Source: Hydrogenophilus sp.
Lineage (GTDB): Bacteria > Pseudomonadota > Gammaproteobacteria > Burkholderiales > Thiobacillaceae
Reading direction: 5' to 3'
Length of the DNA: 64,000 bases
Assembly (NCBI GenBank): GCA_020725265.1
Contig: DYFK01000014.1
Coordinates: forward strand, 1-64,000
Below the pieces are notes generated by a model. It had not been told where the DNA came from. It saw only the letters and a list, made by a program, of their open reading frames with translations, and made no database searches. The position numbers and the translations under genes are program-made. Positions 7,536 through 16,983 of the stretch are shown here, one piece after another; the stretch's first letter is position 1; each line of letters starts with the position of its first letter.

Positions 7536-7802
7536 ATGAAGCGATCCCGATTCACGGACAGCCAGATCATAGGCATCCTGAAGCAAGCCGAGGGCGGTAG
7601 CCCGGTGCCGGAGCTTTGCCGCGAGCACGGCATCAGTTCCGCGACTTTCTACAAATGGCGGACCAAGTTTGGCGGCATGGACGCCTCGCTGATGGCCCGG
7701 CTCAAGGAACTCGAAGACGAGAACCGGCGGCTCAAGAAGATGTACGCCGAAGAGCGGCTCAAAGCCGAGATCGTCCAGGAGGCCCTGCAAAAAAAGTGGT
7801 GA
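7536..7802 (+). CDS. IS3-family transposase OrfA
   Basis: OrfA is 88 residues. It has the helix-turn-helix DNA-binding domain of IS3 elements ([12 protein letters not shown] ... [16 protein letters not shown]) followed by a leucine-zipper-like coiled coil (about residues 48-80) used for multimerisation with OrfAB. It binds the inverted repeats. Near its 3' end a run of seven A's followed by G (7789-7796) is a classical -1 slippery site that would join it to orfB. The ribosome site GAGGAAG lies a few bases before the ATG. Confidence 0.92.
   Translation: MKRSRFTDSQIIGILKQAEGGSPVPELCREHGISSATFYKWRTKFGGMDASLMARLKELEDENRRLKKMYAEERLKAEIVQEALQKKW
7789..7796 (+). promoter_or_regulatory. programmed -1 frameshift slippery site (AAAAAAAG)
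   Basis: Seven A's then G sit two codons before the OrfA stop. OrfB is open in the -1 frame from well upstream of this point, so slippage yields the OrfAB transposase as in other IS3 elements. Confidence 0.8.
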
Positions 7803-7822
7803 AGCCATCTCGCCGCCGCGAG

Positions 7823-8623
7823 ATGGCGCAACATGCGGTGCAAACCACCGGCGCCAGCGTTCGGCTGGTCTGCCGTGCTTTCGGCATCAGCGAAGCGTGC
7901 TATCGCTATCAGGCCCGGCTCACGACCGAGAATGCCGAGATCGCCGACCTGCTGATCCGCCTCACCCACAACCAACGGAACTGGGGGTTCGGGCTGTGCT
8001 TCCTATACCTGCGCAACGTCAAAGGCCACCGCTGGAACCACAAGCGGGTGTACCGGATATACCGCGAACTGGAATTGAACCTGCGTATCAAGCCGAAGAA
8101 GCGGATCGTGCGCGAGAAGCCCGAACCACTGGCCGTACCCGAGGCGATCAATCAATGCTGGTCGATGGACTTCATGCATGACCAACTGGCGGACGGACGC
8201 AGCTTCCGGCTGTTCAACGTGATTGACGACTTCAACCGGGAGGCGCTGGCCATCGACATCGACCTGTCGCTACCGGCGGAGCGCGTGGTGCGTGCCTTGG
8301 ACCAGGTCATCGAATGGCGCGGCAAGCCGCTGGCGATCCGGAGCGACAACGGCCCGGAATACATTGGCCATACGCTGACGGCTTGGGCTGAGAAGCGAGG
8401 GATTCGGCTGGAGCATATCCAGCCTGGAAAGCCGCAGCAGAATGCCTATGTCGAGCGCTACAACCGGACGGTTCGGTATGACTGGTTGGGGCACTACCTG
8501 TTCGAGAGCATTACCGAGGTCCAGGACTTCGCCACGGACTGGATGTGGACCTACAATCACGAACGCCCAAACATGGCCTTGGGCGGCATCACCCCAAAAC
8601 AGAAGTTGGCCATGGCCCAGTAA
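7823..8623 (+). CDS. IS3-family transposase OrfB (DDE catalytic domain)
   Basis: OrfB carries the retroviral-integrase-like core. The catalytic triad is visible: Asp in SMDF, Asp in SDNG, and Glu in YVER with exactly 35 residues between the last two. The active enzyme is expected to be the OrfAB fusion made by -1 frameshifting at 7789-7796, so its catalytic part extends upstream of the first in-frame ATG given here as the start. The C-terminus has the usual YNHERPN motif. The frame is uninterrupted. Confidence 0.9.
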   Translation: MAQHAVQTTGASVRLVCRAFGISEACYRYQARLTTENAEIADLLIRLTHNQRNWGFGLCFLYLRNVKGHRWNHKRVYRIYRELELNLRIKPKKRIVREKPEPLAVPEAINQCWSMDFMHDQLADGRSFRLFNVIDDFNREALAIDIDLSLPAERVVRALDQVIEWRGKPLAIRSDNGPEYIGHTLTAWAEKRGIRLEHIQPGKPQQNAYVERYNRTVRYDWLGHYLFESITEVQDFATDWMWTYNHERPNMALGGITPKQKLAMAQ

Positions 8624-8676
8624 CCTCTACTTCTGGGCACGATGGAAAATGGGGGGATTACCCAAGAATTTCGGGC

Positions 8677-8705
8677 AAAAAAAAGCCGCCGGACGAGCCG
8701 GCGGC
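8677..8705 (-). terminator. rho-independent terminator of the multiheme cytochrome gene
   Basis: Read on the minus strand, GCCGCCGG (8698-8705) pairs perfectly with 8685-8692 around a short loop, followed by eight T's (8677-8684). It lies 22 bases after the cytochrome stop codon. The IS element inserted just beyond it. Confidence 0.9.
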
Positions 8706-8727
8706 GAATGCCAGGGAAAACGTGGGA

Positions 8728-10638
8728 TCAGAGCTTGCTGGTGTCGTGGCAGGCGGCACCGCATGCGTGGGTGTAGGGGATCGGCATGGCCTTGCCCGGT
8801 TCCACGCCCTTGACGCCGATGTTGGACTTCAGCGGCACATCGTAGATGTGCGAGGTGATGTCGTTCATCCAGTAGTTCTTGCCGTCCTTGCCGACCATGC
8901 CCTTGCCCATGCCGGCGCCGGTCTGGGCGGTCTTGGTGTCATGGCAGTTGGCGCAGGTGATCTTCTCCGGCGCGACGTTGCACTTGGTCTTCTCCATCAC
9001 GTGCTTGGCCATGTCGGTCGAGCCCTTGTGGCAGGTGGTGCAGGCCTCCGGCGACTTGGCGTCCAGCTTCATCTGGTGCGCGAACTTGGCCTTGCCGTGC
9101 GGATCGTGGCAGTCGCCGCAGGCCACCAGATGGTTGCCGTTGCGGTACTTGGACGACTTGATGAAGTCGGAGTACTGCTGGTGGTGCGACTTGGAATGCA
9201 CGCCATCCGCCCAGTAGTCCTTCGCCGCCGGACCCTCGCGCGTGGTGTATTGGGCGAGGAAGGTGTTGCGGCTGGTACCCGGCGGCATCATCTTCCATTC
9301 GGCGTTGACGGGTTGGTCGTTCTTCAGATGGCCCTGCGGGCGGTCGTGGCACTGGCCACAGATCATCGAGGCGCGTTCCGCCGCGAGCTTGTCCGGGCTG
9401 ACGATGCTGGCCGACTTGAAGCCCTTCTTCGCCTTCAAGTGCGCCGAACCCGGTCCATGGCAGGTTTCGCAGCCCATGTTCAGTTCGTTGGGCTTGCCGT
9501 CGCCGTCGATGTCCATCTCGCCGTCCACGTCGTTGGCCGAGCCGGCGATGAAATCGCCCGCCTCGGTCTTGCGCAGCGTGTAGCCGTTGTAATGGCAGGA
9601 CGCGCACTCCTTGTCGAACGACTTGGCCTGGGGGGGATTGGCCAGCTTATTCGTCTCCTCGTTGTACAGCCAGTCGGCATGGTAATCGCGCCAGGGCTTG
9701 CGGGTGCGGTCGCCGTGGCTGTTATCCCCGAGCGGGTTGTACTGCACGAACGGGAACAGGTTGGCGCCGACGCGGAACAGGTAGCGCTGCTTGTACAGAC
9801 CGCCGCCGTAGGCCAGTTCGACCGGGTAGACGCGCGCCGGATCGGCGGCATCCCTGGCGTTCTCGGTACGGAATTTCAGCACGCCGTCGGCATCCTTGTA
9901 GAAGCTGGCGGTGAAGCTGACGCTGGCCGGGTCGGCGGGCGCCTTGTCGCTGATCTGGTACTTGTCGAAGCCGCGCGCCTTATCGTAGCCGTGGAACCAG
10001 AACTTGGTGCCGGCCATGAGCTTGTCCAAACCCTGGTTGTAGTCCGGGAAGCGCGAGTAGTCCTGTAGCTTGCTCGGCTTGCCGACCACCTGGATGGCGA
10101 TGCGGTGCAGGGTGCCCTTGAAGCCGTCGTGCTCCTCGTGGCAGTCCAGGCACTTGCTGGTGCCGACGTAGGTCGCGCCCGCCGGCGTGTTGCCTGACAC
10201 GCGGATCTTCACCGGCGCGGCGGCAAGCTCGGCGGCGTTCATCGAGCGGCGCGACTTGTCGCCGCCGGGCAGATAGGTGGCGTCGGCGGGCTCCACATAG
10301 AGGAAATACTTGCCCATCGATGGCACGCCGGCGATGCTGAATTCACCGCCGGCATTGCTGGTGGCCTTCAGGTAGCGCGCGCGATTGACCGCCAGGTTGT
10401 CTTCCAGCGGTTCGTCGTTCTTCGCGTCCCGCTTGATCTCGATCGCCGTCTTGCCCATCGCCGCCACGTCGGCGGCGGGGATCAGCCACACCGTCGCATT
10501 GGCCACCTTGTGTCCGTCGCGATCCTCGATCACGCCCTTGACCGAGGCATCCGCCATCTTCGCTTCCGGCTGCGTACAGCCGTAGATCGCCAGCGCGCCG
10601 CTCAGCGCCAGCAGACCCGCCGCTATCGTCTTCCTCAT
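8728..10638 (-). CDS. octaheme-type c-cytochrome lipoprotein
   Basis: The 636-residue protein has a lipoprotein signal ending at Cys21 (LAIYGC), so it is anchored to a membrane on the periplasmic side or exposed outward. An Ig-like, carboxypeptidase-regulatory-type domain occupies about residues 33-115. Seven CXXCH haem sites follow (163, 345, 390, 427, 507, 533, 562) plus one CX3CH (CGAACH, 626-631), giving up to eight c-type haems. A long haem-free stretch separates sites one and two. It resembles multihaem proteins of anaerobic or extracellular electron transfer, but no catalytic identity is claimed. The ATG at 10638 is preceded by GAGGAG at a six-base spacing; an ATG two codons earlier would sit against that site. 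A PadR gene is divergent. Confidence 0.85.
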   Translation of the reverse strand: MRKTIAAGLLALSGALAIYGCTQPEAKMADASVKGVIEDRDGHKVANATVWLIPAADVAAMGKTAIEIKRDAKNDEPLEDNLAVNRARYLKATSNAGGEFSIAGVPSMGKYFLYVEPADATYLPGGDKSRRSMNAAELAAAPVKIRVSGNTPAGATYVGTSKCLDCHEEHDGFKGTLHRIAIQVVGKPSKLQDYSRFPDYNQGLDKLMAGTKFWFHGYDKARGFDKYQISDKAPADPASVSFTASFYKDADGVLKFRTENARDAADPARVYPVELAYGGGLYKQRYLFRVGANLFPFVQYNPLGDNSHGDRTRKPWRDYHADWLYNEETNKLANPPQAKSFDKECASCHYNGYTLRKTEAGDFIAGSANDVDGEMDIDGDGKPNELNMGCETCHGPGSAHLKAKKGFKSASIVSPDKLAAERASMICGQCHDRPQGHLKNDQPVNAEWKMMPPGTSRNTFLAQYTTREGPAAKDYWADGVHSKSHHQQYSDFIKSSKYRNGNHLVACGDCHDPHGKAKFAHQMKLDAKSPEACTTCHKGSTDMAKHVMEKTKCNVAPEKITCANCHDTKTAQTGAGMGKGMVGKDGKNYWMNDITSHIYDVPLKSNIGVKGVEPGKAMPIPYTHACGAACHDTSKL

Positions 10639-10680
10639 CGTCATCTCCTCTTCCGCTCCAATAAACCCCGACAGAGGACA

Positions 10681-10695
10681 TTCCCTGTCAGGGAA
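10681..10695. promoter_or_regulatory. 15-bp palindrome upstream of cytochrome gene
   Basis: TTCCCTG and CAGGGAA flank a single central T, a perfect 7-1-7 inverted repeat. It lies 43 bases upstream of the cytochrome start, where a repressor or activator site would be expected. No known regulator is assigned. Confidence 0.4.
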
Positions 10696-10721
10696 AGCTT
10701 TATACGAATGGCGCGAAGAAT

Positions 10722-10766
10722 ATATCGTTTTTCGATATCTGTTAGCGATATTTGAATTCGATATCG
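10722..10766. promoter_or_regulatory. cluster of CGATAT inverted repeats, candidate PadR operator
   Basis: ATATCG-TTTTT-CGATAT (10722-10738) is a perfect inverted repeat; further CGATAT copies start at 10746 and 10759, the last also forming CGATATCG. The block lies in the 342-base gap between the divergent cytochrome and PadR genes, 84 bases from the cytochrome start. PadR proteins bind such dyads in neighbouring promoters; the pairing is inferred. The rest of the gap shows no gene or strong promoter. Confidence 0.45.
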
Positions 10767-10980
10767 ATCCCAAGGGTTTCAGGTGCCCCGCCAATCAAGA
10801 AGAATGATTGGTCTTACAATCATGCCGATATCCACGTAGGTTTTCCGATCACGAAACCTCGGGCATCGAATTGGGTCTTTGTCAGCTATCTTTGGCCGTT
10901 CGCTTCCGGGCATCCGGCGCGATTCAAGTTCTCGCGATCGAGAAGAAGAAAGGGCGGTGGTAACACCGTGATCAAGTCAT

Positions 10981-11289
10981 ATGAGGGATCGACACCTTTT
11001 TGCCGGTCTGGTGCGCCTGCACATCCTGCATCACTCCACCCATGGCTCCGTCTTCGGCCTCGGCCTCATGGAGGAACTGGGGCATCACGGCTACAAACTC
11101 AGTGCCGGCACGCTTTATCCCATCCTCCACAACATGGAGAAAGCAGGCTATCTGATCTCGTCCACGGAAGTCGTGGACGGACGCAACCGGCGCATGTACA
11201 CGGCCACCGAAGCGGGTCGGGCCGCGCTGCAACTCGGCAAGGACAGAGTGCGAGAGCTTTATCGAGAACTACTCGAGGACGAGCACTGA
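10981..11289 (+). CDS. PadR-family transcriptional regulator
   Basis: This 102-residue protein is a short PadR winged-helix regulator. The signature runs through the recognition helix and wing: a small GSVFGLGLMEEL segment, LSAGTLYPILHNMEKAGYL and the DGRNRRMYTATEAG wing. A C-terminal helix for dimerisation is present but brief. PadR proteins usually repress adjacent genes in response to ligands or, in some cases, redox-active compounds. Divergent orientation to the multihaem cytochrome makes that gene the obvious target. No good ribosome site precedes the ATG, so the start is moderately certain. Confidence 0.88.
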   Translation: MRDRHLFAGLVRLHILHHSTHGSVFGLGLMEELGHHGYKLSAGTLYPILHNMEKAGYLISSTEVVDGRNRRMYTATEAGRAALQLGKDRVRELYRELLEDEH

Positions 11290-11460
11290 GACACAGGCAT
11301 GCCGCGCCAGTGTGAACGGCACCCACTTGGTTTCCACCAATCCAGTAGGTCAGCCTTCAGGTCGCCCCACGCCGGCCCGTGGACATGGTCACCGGCCGTG
11401 GCACGCAAGCACGTCGCCTTACGCGACTGAAAAGAGCTTGACGCCGACACACTCAGGCAA

Positions 11461-14400
11461 TCACCCCACCCACTTGCGCGCGTTGCGGAACAACCTCAGC
11501 CACGGTCCGTCCTCGCGCCAGTCGTCCGGCCGCCAGGAATGCTGCACGGCGCGGAACACGCGTTCCGGGTGCGGCATCATGATGGTGAAGCGGCCGTCCG
11601 GGGTGGTCAGGCCGGTGATGCCCTTGGGCGAGCCGTTGGGGTTCATCGGGTAGGTTTCGGTCTTGCGGCCGCGGTTGTCGACGTAGCGCAGGCAGACCTC
11701 GGCGGCCTTGCGCTGCGCCTTGGACTCGAACACCGCGCGGCCCTCGCCGTGGGCGACGACGACGGGCATGCGGCTGCCGGCCATGCCCTCGAACAGAATG
11801 GACGGGGTATCCGGCACTTCCACCATGACGAAGCGGGCCTCGAACTGCTCGGACAGGTTGCGCTCGAAGCGCGGCCAGTGCTCGGCGCCGGGGATGATGG
11901 CCTTCAACCGGCTCATCATCTGGCAGCCGTTGCAAACGCCCAGGGCGAAGCTGTCGGCGCGGGCGAAGAATGCCTCGAACTGGTCGCGCGCGCGGGCGTT
12001 GTGCAGGATCGACGCGGCCCAGCCGCCGCCGGCGCCGAGCACGTCGCCGTAGCTGAAGCCGCCGCAGGCGGCGAGGCCCTTGAAGTCCTTGAGGCTGACG
12101 CGGCCGGCGAGGATGTCGCTCATGTGCACGTCCACCGGCGCGAAGCCGGCGCGGGCGAAGGCGGCGGCCATTTCCACCTCGCCGTTGACGCCCTGCTCGC
12201 GCAGGATGGCGACCCTGGGTTGCGCGCGCTTGCGCTTGACGACGGGCGCGGCGACATCCTCGTTCGGGTCGAAGCTCAGATCGACATGCAGGCCGGGATT
12301 CTTTTTCGCCAGCAGGCCGGCGTATTCCTGTTCGGCGCAGTCCGGGTTGTCGCGCAGCGCCTGCATGCGCGCGCTGGTTTCCGCCCAGGCCGCGAGCAGG
12401 TCGGCGCGGGGTTCGTCGAACACCGGCTTGCCTTCGCGCAGGATGCGCAGGCGGTCCTTCCGGTTGGGCGCGCCGATGATGTAGAACTCGTCGCGCAGGT
12501 CGGCGGCGCAGAACGCTTCCATCACCGCCTGGGTGTCGGCCCGGCGCACTTGGATGACGGCGCCCAGTTCCTCGTTGAACAGGATGCCGAACAGGCGGCT
12601 GGTATAGGGCTCGCGCGGGTCCGGCGCTTCCGGCACGTCGTCCATGATGTCGGTGTGCAGGCGGTGGTAGCGCAGTTCGTCGACGTCGAGATCGATGCCG
12701 CAGCGGCCGGCGAAGGCCATTTCCGCGAGCGTGACGAACAGGCCGCCATCGGCGCGGTCGTGATAGGCGAGCAGCCGGCCTTCGCGGTTGAGGCGCTGGA
12801 TGACGCCGAAGAACGCCTTCAGGCGTTCGGGTTCGTCGAGATCCGGGCAGGCATCGCCGAGCTCGCCGTGGACCTGGCCGAGGATGCCGCCGCCCAGCCG
12901 GTTACGGCCGCGACCGAGGTCGAGCAGGATCAGATCGGTGGCGCCCTGGTCGGTGCGCAGTCGCGGGGTCAGCGTCCGGCGCGCGTCCGGCGTCGGCGCG
13001 AACGCGGAGATGATCAGCGACAGCGGCGCCACCACCGCCTTGTCGTCGCCGTTCTCCCGCCAGCGCGTGGCCATGGACATGGAGTCCTTGCCAACCGGGA
13101 TGCTGATGCCGAGCGCCGGGCACAGCGTCTTGCCGACCGCGCGCACGGTGTCGTACAGCGCGGCGTCCTCGCCGGGGTGGCCGGCGGCGGCCATCCAGTT
13201 GGCGGACAGGCGGATGTCGCCGATGTCGTCGACCGCCGCCGCCGCCAGGTTGGTGATCGCCTCGCCCACCGCCATGCGCCCGGAAGCGGCGGCGTCGATC
13301 AGCGCGATCGGGCTGCGCTCGCCCATGGCGAAGGCTTCGCCGAGGTCGGTGGCGTAGCCCATGGTGGTGACGGCGACGTCGGCGACCGGCATCTGCCAGG
13401 GGCCGACGAACTGGTCGCGGGCGGTGTAGCCGCCGACGGTGCGGTCACCGATGGTGATCAGGAAGCTCTTGCTGGCCACCGCCGGATGGCGGAGCACGCG
13501 ATAGGCGGATTCGCGCAGGTCGAGGCCGTCGGCGGTGAACGCCTTCAGCGTGGGTTTGACGTGGCGGACCTTGCGGGTCATGCGCGGCGGCTTGCCGAGC
13601 AGCACGTCCATGGGCATGTCGACCGGCCGGTTGTCGAAGTGGCGGTCGGCGACCACGAGCTGGCCGTCCCTGGTCGCCTTGCCGACCACCGCGAACGGGC
13701 AACGCTCGCGTTCGCAGATCGCCCGGAAGGCTTTCAGATCCTTGGTGGCGATCGCCAGCACGTAGCGTTCCTGCGCCTCGTTGCACCAGATCTCGCGCGG
13801 GCTCATGCCCGGTTCCAGGCTGGGCACGTCGCGCAGTTCGAAGCTGGCGCCGAGGCCGGCGCCGTGCGCCAGTTCCGGCATGGCGTTGGACAGACCGCCG
13901 GCGCCGACGTCATGTACCGACAGGATGGGATTGGCTTCGCCCATCTGCCAGCAACGGTCGATGACTTCCTGCGCGCGCCGCTGGATTTCCGGGTTGCCGC
14001 GCTGCACCGAGTCGAAGTCCAGCGCCTCGGCGTTGCTGCCGGCGCCCATGCTGGAGGCGGCACCACCGCCCAGGCCGATGAGCAGGCCGGGGCCGCCGAG
14101 CTGGATCAGCAGCGTGCCGGCCCTGAACGTCCGCTTGTGGATGTGGCGCTCCTGGATGTTGCCGACGCCGCCGGCGAGCATGATCGGCTTGTGGTAGCCG
14201 CGCGTCTGGCCGTCCGGGGTGTCCATCTCGAAGGCGCGAAAGTAGCCGGTCAGGTTGGGCCGGCCAAATTCGTTGTTGAAGGCGGCGGCGCCGATCGGGC
14301 CATCGAGCATGATGCGCAGCGCGGAGACGATGCGTCCGGGCTTGCCGTGGTCGACTTCCCAGGGTTGTTCGAAGCCCGGGATGCGCAGGTTGGAGACGGT

Positions 14401-15399
14401 GAAGCCGGTCAGGCCGGCCTTCGGCTTGGAACCCTGGCCGACCGCGCCCTCGTCGCGGATTTCGCCGCCGGCGCCGGTGGCGGCGCCCGGGAACGGCGAA
14501 ATCGCGGTGGGATGGTTGTGCGTTTCCACCTTCATCAGGATGTGGGTGGGCTCGTCGTGGTAGCGGTAGACGCCGTCCTGGTCGGGATAGAAGCGGCCGA
14601 TGGTGGCGCCCTCGATCACCGAGGCGTTGTCGCCGTAGGCCGACAGCGTGCCTTGCGGACGGGTGGCGTGGGTGTGGCGGATCATCGCGAACAGCGATTC
14701 CTCCTGTTCCTTGCCGTCGATGATCCAGTCGGCGTTGAAGATCTTGTGCCGGCAATGCTCGGAATTGGCCTGCGCGAACATCATCAGCTCGACGTCGGTG
14801 GGGTTGCGCTTGACCTTGCGGAAGTTGTCCAGCAGGTAGTCGATCTCGTCGGTCGACAGCGCCAGGCCCCATTCGGCGTTGGCGCGTTCCAGCGCCTTGC
14901 GGCCGCCCTTGAGGATGTCCACCGTCGCCAGCGGGCGCGGCGCGACGTGGTGGAACAGGCGCTCGGCGTCGCGTTCATCGAACAGCACGCTCTCGGTCAT
15001 GCGGTCATGCAGCGCCGGCAGCGCCGCCTCGATCGCCGGATCGGACGGCCGCCGTCCTTTCCGGTCGGCCAGATGCCAGGCGACGCCGCGCTCGATGCGG
15101 GCGATCGCGGTCAGGCCGCAATTGGCGACGATGTCGGTGGCCTTCGACGACCACGGCGACACCGTGCCCAGGCGCGGCGTCACCAGCGGCATGCCGGCCT
15201 CCGGCGCGTGCGCCCCGGCGTGCAGGAGTTCGTTCAGGAAAGCCAGATCGGCCGGATCGAGCTCGGCCGTCAGCTCGACGAAATAGCGCCATTCGGCCGC
15301 GATCCTGGCGATGCCGGCCGGCTTCAGGTCCTGTAACAGCTTGCGGAGACGGAACTCGGACAGGGCGGGACCGCCCTTGAGGAACAGAACGCGCGGCAT
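11461..15399 (-). CDS. purL: phosphoribosylformylglycinamidine synthase (single-chain PurL)
   Basis: At 1312 residues this is the large single-chain FGAM synthase of gammaproteobacteria and many betaproteobacteria, which converts FGAR, glutamine and ATP to FGAM in purine synthesis. The order is an N-terminal PurS-like part, two AIRS-type synthetase halves (for example [15 protein letters not shown] and [11 protein letters not shown]), and a C-terminal class I glutamine amidotransferase with nucleophile GVCNGCQMM and HPERVFR near the end. The start [14 protein letters not shown] matches the family. It is monocistronic here; a long open frame on the opposite strand (11539-15336) is a composition shadow. 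Confidence 0.97.
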   Translation of the reverse strand: MPRVLFLKGGPALSEFRLRKLLQDLKPAGIARIAAEWRYFVELTAELDPADLAFLNELLHAGAHAPEAGMPLVTPRLGTVSPWSSKATDIVANCGLTAIARIERGVAWHLADRKGRRPSDPAIEAALPALHDRMTESVLFDERDAERLFHHVAPRPLATVDILKGGRKALERANAEWGLALSTDEIDYLLDNFRKVKRNPTDVELMMFAQANSEHCRHKIFNADWIIDGKEQEESLFAMIRHTHATRPQGTLSAYGDNASVIEGATIGRFYPDQDGVYRYHDEPTHILMKVETHNHPTAISPFPGAATGAGGEIRDEGAVGQGSKPKAGLTGFTVSNLRIPGFEQPWEVDHGKPGRIVSALRIMLDGPIGAAAFNNEFGRPNLTGYFRAFEMDTPDGQTRGYHKPIMLAGGVGNIQERHIHKRTFRAGTLLIQLGGPGLLIGLGGGAASSMGAGSNAEALDFDSVQRGNPEIQRRAQEVIDRCWQMGEANPILSVHDVGAGGLSNAMPELAHGAGLGASFELRDVPSLEPGMSPREIWCNEAQERYVLAIATKDLKAFRAICERERCPFAVVGKATRDGQLVVADRHFDNRPVDMPMDVLLGKPPRMTRKVRHVKPTLKAFTADGLDLRESAYRVLRHPAVASKSFLITIGDRTVGGYTARDQFVGPWQMPVADVAVTTMGYATDLGEAFAMGERSPIALIDAAASGRMAVGEAITNLAAAAVDDIGDIRLSANWMAAAGHPGEDAALYDTVRAVGKTLCPALGISIPVGKDSMSMATRWRENGDDKAVVAPLSLIISAFAPTPDARRTLTPRLRTDQGATDLILLDLGRGRNRLGGGILGQVHGELGDACPDLDEPERLKAFFGVIQRLNREGRLLAYHDRADGGLFVTLAEMAFAGRCGIDLDVDELRYHRLHTDIMDDVPEAPDPREPYTSRLFGILFNEELGAVIQVRRADTQAVMEAFCAADLRDEFYIIGAPNRKDRLRILREGKPVFDEPRADLLAAWAETSARMQALRDNPDCAEQEYAGLLAKKNPGLHVDLSFDPNEDVAAPVVKRKRAQPRVAILREQGVNGEVEMAAAFARAGFAPVDVHMSDILAGRVSLKDFKGLAACGGFSYGDVLGAGGGWAASILHNARARDQFEAFFARADSFALGVCNGCQMMSRLKAIIPGAEHWPRFERNLSEQFEARFVMVEVPDTPSILFEGMAGSRMPVVVAHGEGRAVFESKAQRKAAEVCLRYVDNRGRKTETYPMNPNGSPKGITGLTTPDGRFTIMMPHPERVFRAVQHSWRPDDWREDGPWLRLFRNARKWVG

Positions 15400-15525
15400 G
15401 GAGCTACCCGTGGGACAGGAAAGCCCGTGATTTTAGCCGAACGCCATGACCGCCATCCGACCGGTTGACGGCAAGCGCGCGCCACCGCCACGCCGCTCCA
15501 GGCCGGCGTGGCGGGGCGGCCGGAC

Positions 15526-16092
15526 TCAGCCCTGGCGCTGGCGCAAGCCCTCGCCACGCTGACCGCCACGGTTGCCCCAGTCACCGCGCTGGAAGCGGTC
15601 CTGGCGTTCCTGCCACTGCTGGCGCTGCTCCGGCGTCAGCACCTGGGACAGCGCGTGCCGGGTTTGCGCGCGCAGCAGGTCCATTTCGGCGTGCGCCTGG
15701 GCGGCGGCATCGGTCAGGGCCTTGGCGCGCTCGGCATCGAATTGCTCGGCCTGGGACAGCGCGCGCAGCTCGCTCCGGGCATTGCGCGCGACCTTGGCCT
15801 TTTCGCGCATGACCGGCGCCTGTTCGTGCATCAGCGTGAAGATCTTGTCGCGCTGTTCCTCGCTCAGGTTGAGCCCACGCAGGCCCATGTGCTTGCCACC
15901 GTGCATGCCACCGTGCTTGCCGGCCTGCATGCCACCATGCTTGCCGAAGCCTTCCTGCATCTTCGCCGGCATCGGCCGGTCGCAATAGCCCTTGCCGTCC
16001 ATCATCGGCCGCGCCTGGGCGGCCAGCGGAACCGCCAGGATCAGGCCGGCGGCGATCAGGAGGTGCTTGAGGTTGAGGGTACGTGCGTTCAT
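15526..16092 (-). CDS. Spy/CpxP-like periplasmic protein
   Basis: This 188-residue protein has a signal peptide (to about residue 27), a Gly/His/Met-rich linker with GKHGGM repeats that could bind metal, and two LTXXQ-type signatures, LSEEQRDKI and LTPEQRQQW, within long helices. That is the Spy/CpxP fold, a periplasmic chaperone or stress-sensor partner. It is divergent from a CpxR/CpxA-like pair, with a CpxR-type box between them, so it is probably a feedback regulator or target of that system. It ends with a Gln/Arg/Gly-rich tail. Confidence 0.8.
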   Translation of the reverse strand: MNARTLNLKHLLIAAGLILAVPLAAQARPMMDGKGYCDRPMPAKMQEGFGKHGGMQAGKHGGMHGGKHMGLRGLNLSEEQRDKIFTLMHEQAPVMREKAKVARNARSELRALSQAEQFDAERAKALTDAAAQAHAEMDLLRAQTRHALSQVLTPEQRQQWQERQDRFQRGDWGNRGGQRGEGLRQRQG

Positions 16093-16197
16093 GTTCGGCT
16101 CCTTGGGGTGGTTTCGGATCGGGTCAACAGCGACGCATGGCGCGTTCTGTTGGGATGAAGTCTGGTCCGTGCCCCCGTTAAGCAGGGTGAGGCGGGT

Positions 16198-16212
16198 GTA
16201 AAGATCGGTTAA
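16198..16212 (+). promoter_or_regulatory. CpxR-type binding box
   Basis: GTAAA (16198-16202), five bases, then GTTAA (16208-16212) matches the CpxR consensus GTAAA-N5-GTAAA with one mismatch. It lies in the divergent gap between the CpxP-like gene and the response regulator, 75 bases before the latter. The motif match is direct; binding is inferred from the E. coli system. Confidence 0.55.
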
Positions 16213-16286
16213 GGCCGGTTACAAGGCGCTACCGGCGCTCTGGCGCCGGCTATCATGGCCGCGTCTAGGCAAGGGAAGCGCTGGGA

Positions 16287-16973
16287 ATGACCCGAATTCT
16301 GCTGGTGGACGACGATGCCGAACTGAGCGGCCTGCTCGCCGAATATCTGGCCAACGAGGGCTTCGCCGTCGACGTCGCCCATGATGGCGAGGCCGGCGTG
16401 GAAGCCGCGCTCGCGGGTGGTCACGCCATCGTCGTGCTCGACGTGATGATGCCGCGCCTGAACGGCATCGAGGCGTTGCGCCGCATCCGCCAGTCCAGCC
16501 AGGTGCCGGTGCTGATGCTGACCGCGCGCGGCGATGACGTCGACCGCATCGTCGGCCTGGAGCTGGGCGCCGACGATTACGTGCCGAAGCCGTGCACGCC
16601 GCGCGAGCTGGTCGCCCGCCTGCGCGCCATCCTGCGCCGGGTCGGCGCGCCACCGGCGGAATCCGGCGGTGGGCCGATCGAGGTGCCGCCGCTGACCATC
16701 TGGCCGGAACGGCGCAGCGCCAGCCTGAACGGCGAGCCGCTGCGCCTGACCAGCGCCGAATTCAACCTGCTGGAAGTGCTGGCCCGCCACGCCGGCCGCG
16801 TGGTGAGCAAGGCCGAGCTGTCGGAACAGGGCCTGGGCCGGCCGCTGGCGCGCTTCGATCGCGCCATCGACGTGCACATGAGCAGCATCCGCCAGAAGCT
16901 GGGCACGCTGCCGGACGGCCGTTCGCGCATCCAGACCGTGCGCGGCATGGGCTACCAACTGGTTCCGGATTGA
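16287..16973 (+). CDS. OmpR/PhoB-family response regulator, CpxR-like
   Basis: The 228-residue regulator has a receiver domain (acidic pocket DDD 8-10, phospho-acceptor Asp52 in VVLDVMMP, Lys101 in PKPCTPREL) and a C-terminal winged-helix DNA-binding domain. The whole sequence is closest in style to CpxR/RstA-type members. It is followed after 10 bases by its histidine kinase. The divergent Spy/CpxP-like gene and the box at 16198 support an envelope-stress or metal-stress role. Confidence 0.9.
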   Translation: MTRILLVDDDAELSGLLAEYLANEGFAVDVAHDGEAGVEAALAGGHAIVVLDVMMPRLNGIEALRRIRQSSQVPVLMLTARGDDVDRIVGLELGADDYVPKPCTPRELVARLRAILRRVGAPPAESGGGPIEVPPLTIWPERRSASLNGEPLRLTSAEFNLLEVLARHAGRVVSKAELSEQGLGRPLARFDRAIDVHMSSIRQKLGTLPDGRSRIQTVRGMGYQLVPD

Positions 16974-16983
16974 GCGGGGGTTG

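Larger units (their letters stand above)
7467..8662 (+). mobile_element. complete IS3-family insertion sequence
   Basis: The element is 1196 bp. Its ends are perfect 12-bp inverted repeats, GGTAATCCCCCC at the left and GGGGGGATTACC at the right, with weaker similarity extending inward. It is flanked by a 4-bp direct repeat CAAG (7463-7466 and 8663-8666), the target duplication. It carries overlapping orfA and orfB in the IS3 arrangement. The protein sequences and the 4-bp duplication fit the IS407/IS51-like branch, a family-level guess. Both reading frames are intact, so it may be active. Its ends do not show the TG...CA termini common in IS3 elements. Confidence 0.92.

Noticed and set aside
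11539..15336. 1265-codon open frame opposite purL
   Set aside because: Low-complexity Val/Gly/Arg/Asp composition typical of antisense frames in GC-rich genes; purL is unambiguous.
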